Assembly (NCBI GenBank): GCA_031275255.1 | Contig: JAISPA010000253.1 | Coordinates: 1-7,223, forward strand | Direction: 5' to 3' | Source of the DNA: Acidaminococcales bacterium | GTDB taxonomy: Bacteria > Bacillota > Negativicutes > Acidaminococcales > JAISLQ01 | DNA: 7,223 nt | Part shown: positions 5,950 to 7,223 of the stretch, one piece after another | Position numbering within the stretch: position 1 is the stretch's first letter | Layout of the letters: the number at the start of each line of letters is the position of its first letter | The notes under the pieces: generated by a model | The model's input: the letters and a program-made list of their open reading frames with translations, nothing else | What the model was told of the DNA's origin: nothing | The model's database searches: none | Translations under genes and position numbers: made by a program

Positions 5950-5978
5950 ATGATACTTTGCATAACGCCTTTTGTCAA
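5950..5978 (-). promoter_or_regulatory. Sigma-70-type promoter of the dapB-asd-dapG-dapA operon
   Basis: On the minus strand a perfect -35 box TTGACA (5978-5973) is separated by exactly 17 bp from TATCAT (5955-5950), which matches the -10 consensus at five of six positions. Transcription would start near 5943, about 16 nt before the first aptamer helix, giving a leader of roughly 300 nt before dapB. Confidence 0.85.
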
Positions 5979-6252
5979 CCGCAAATTTTATAGCCGGGAC
6001 CAGTATTTATTTTTTCCAATAAATCTAAGCTCCAAATTCCTTTGCTGATTACGCAAATTTGTCGGCTTTTGTCAGTAAGGCAACATAAAATCATGTTTGT
6101 GCGTGAATTTTGCCTCTTAACTTAACTATGAATTTTACTGATCATTCCCCGCACAAACGAAAAACTGCATCAACCTCATTATCTCAGCATGGTGTGTCAT
6201 CGTCGGCTTTAAACACAATATACTGAAGGAGCAAATTGTTTGAACGATACTT

Positions 6253-6285
6253 CATTCAGCGGGAGAATCCCATGACCGCTGAATG
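6253..6285. repeat. 10-bp-stem hairpin downstream of the kinase gene
   Basis: CATTCAGCGG (6253-6262) and CCGCTGAATG (6276-6285) pair perfectly around a 13-nt loop. It lies about 47 nt past the stop of the kinase gene, a usual place for a 3' stem, but no T run follows on the minus strand, so intrinsic termination is doubtful. Its left flank and arm, TTCATTCAGCGGGA (6251-6264), match 5659-5672 exactly. Confidence 0.7.
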
Positions 6286-6290
6286 CTCGT

Positions 6291-6324
6291 CCTCGAAAGA
6301 GAGTTTGCCTCGATAGAGAGAGTT
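6291..6324. repeat. Imperfect 17-bp tandem repeat
   Basis: CCTCGAAAGAGAGTTTG (6291-6307) is followed directly by CCTCGATAGAGAGAGTT (6308-6324). The two share the CCTCGA start and a purine-rich GAGAG part. It lies between the kinase stop codon and the CATTCAGCGG hairpin. No function is evident. Confidence 0.55.
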
Positions 6325-6331
6325 AGTTCCA

Positions 6332-7223
6332 TTATAAACTAATTTTCTTCAAGTTTTCGGCGGCACTGACGCAATCAAACTCCTTAAACGCCCGGGCCGC
6401 GTTTTTCAACAAGGTATTGTTCGGCTCTCCGAAATCATAATCCAATAAATTATGAATAGCCTCAAAACCTGCATCGCTGTCAAAATCGTCGGCAGCGGCA
6501 ATCGCTTTTTGGACATTTTCCCGCAAATGATCAATATCCCCTGCTTTTTTTCCGGAGGTATCATTTTCGCTTGGGAAAACAATCTCCAACTGCTTATGTA
6601 AGGATACAAGCTTTTCGTTAAAATCGGGAAACACTTCCAAACAATAATCAAGTTCGCTATTCTTTGAAGCTGTTTCCAACTCAGATGCGGTTTGGGATAA
6701 TTTCATTGCACCGATGGTAGAAAGCGAGGATTTCATTGCATGTACTAAAATTGAGAAGCCCTGTGTATTATTGTCCCGCAAAAATTCCGACATCTTCCCG
6801 CACTCCGGCAACATGTTTTTATAAAAAAGCTCCAACATGCTGCGATACATATCCTCGCTGTTTGCAACCCGGCTTAAACCGATTTCCTTGTTGACCTCAC
6901 CAATCTTGCCGAGCGAATTTAAAAAGTCGCTTTTCGGTTCCCCTCCCGTAGGTTCCGTTTCCCCGTCTTCCGCATCATCCGCTTCCCTGCATAATTCAAC
7001 TTTTTCACGCGGCAGCCATTTAACAAGAATTCCGTTCAATTCATGGGTATCAATCGGCTTGGAAATAAAATCATTCAGCCCGTTTGCCAAAAACATTCCC
7101 TTTGCGCCTTGAACCGCATTTGCCGTCAAAGCAATGATTGGAAGAGACTCGTACTTGCGGCCGAGCTTTCTTATTTCCGCAGTCGCTTCAATGCCGTCCA
7201 TTTCCGGCATCATGTGATCCATA
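6332..7223 (-). CDS. Hybrid histidine kinase or receiver-Hpt protein, C-terminal part
   Basis: This gene is cut by the window edge; about 297 C-terminal codons are present. The visible part starts inside a receiver domain at MDHMMPEMDG, where the Asp of MDHM is the expected phospho-acceptor, followed by ALTAN (31-35, conserved Thr33) and SKPI (54-57, conserved Lys55). An acidic linker (about 76-98) leads to an Hpt domain (about 100-215) with the phospho-histidine His161 in HAMKSSLSTIGA. A helical tail (about 228-296) follows and ends at TAA (6334-6332). Receiver plus Hpt is the phosphorelay end of a multidomain sensor kinase, so upstream sensor, HisKA and ATPase domains are expected outside the window. 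The ATG at 7222 is almost certainly internal. It shares the strand of the dap operon but is separated by about 390 bp and a separate promoter, so a functional link is not implied. Confidence 0.88.
   Translation of the reverse strand, partial: MDHMMPEMDGIEATAEIRKLGRKYESLPIIALTANAVQGAKGMFLANGLNDFISKPIDTHELNGILVKWLPREKVELCREADDAEDGETEPTGGEPKSDFLNSLGKIGEVNKEIGLSRVANSEDMYRSMLELFYKNMLPECGKMSEFLRDNNTQGFSILVHAMKSSLSTIGAMKLSQTASELETASKNSELDYCLEVFPDFNEKLVSLHKQLEIVFPSENDTSGKKAGDIDHLRENVQKAIAAADDFDSDAGFEAIHNLLDYDFGEPNNTLLKNAARAFKEFDCVSAAENLKKISL

Larger units (their letters stand above)
5979..6331. other. Non-coding spacer between hybrid kinase gene and dap promoter
   Basis: No gene is supported; the frames are short and the region is AT-rich. 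It holds an A/T stem ATTTATT/AATAAAT (6005-6011 with 6018-6024), a 9-bp inverted repeat GTTTGTGCG/CGCACAAAC (6095-6103 with 6150-6158), a CATTCAGCGG hairpin (6253-6285) and a 17-bp tandem repeat (6291-6324). A short plus-strand frame after AAGGAG (6226-6231) using TTG starts encodes only 11 or 26 residues and is not called. Confidence 0.6.

Noticed and set aside
6236..6316. Short plus-strand frames using TTG starts after AAGGAG
   Set aside because: They encode only 11 or 26 residues and run through the CATTCAGCGG hairpin and the tandem repeat; chance occurrence is more likely.
5940..6331. Possible second regulatory RNA (T-box or similar) upstream of the dap promoter
   Set aside because: No T-box core, specifier stem or other known riboswitch motif was found, and the operon promoter lies downstream of this region.

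Overview
The window looks like a Bacillota (Firmicutes) chromosome. It has strong AGGAGG-type ribosome binding sites, a lysine riboswitch with a transcription terminator, some TTG starts, and a diaminopimelate/lysine gene cluster with a DapG-type aspartate kinase. The moderate GC content and gene style would fit the Negativicutes, but that placement is inference.

Layout. Positions 1-452 are non-coding. They hold a 20-bp palindrome, a second copy of half of it 85 bp further on, a likely promoter (325-353) and a perfect 52-bp palindrome (368-419) in the 5' leader of the first gene. Positions 453-1277 (+) encode two overlapping small exported proteins: a rhodanese-fold protein that lacks the catalytic cysteine, and a small protein whose reading frame is broken at a run of eight T. 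A short convergent gap (1278-1380) separates these from the minus-strand operon.

Positions 5635-1381 (-) carry dapB, asd, an aspartate kinase of the DapG type, and dapA, in that transcription order. Together they supply aspartate kinase, aspartate semialdehyde dehydrogenase, dihydrodipicolinate synthase and dihydrodipicolinate reductase, i.e. the first two common steps from aspartate and the first two steps of the DAP/lysine branch. The operon has a sigma-70-type promoter (5950-5978), a lysine riboswitch aptamer (about 5772-5927), and a terminator with a competing antiterminator (5716-5775). Excess lysine should therefore switch off the whole cluster. A 262-bp non-coding gap lies between dapB and asd.

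Positions 5979-6331 are non-coding. They contain a hairpin whose arm is also found in the dapB leader, and a short tandem repeat. Positions 6332-7223 (-) are the 3' end of a hybrid histidine kinase or multidomain response regulator, with the end of a receiver domain, an Hpt domain and a helical tail; its start is outside the window.

The most informative element is the complete lysine riboswitch. The most puzzling ones are the 52-bp palindrome, the paired sites near the left edge, the T8 frameshift and the hairpin arm shared between two intergenic regions.
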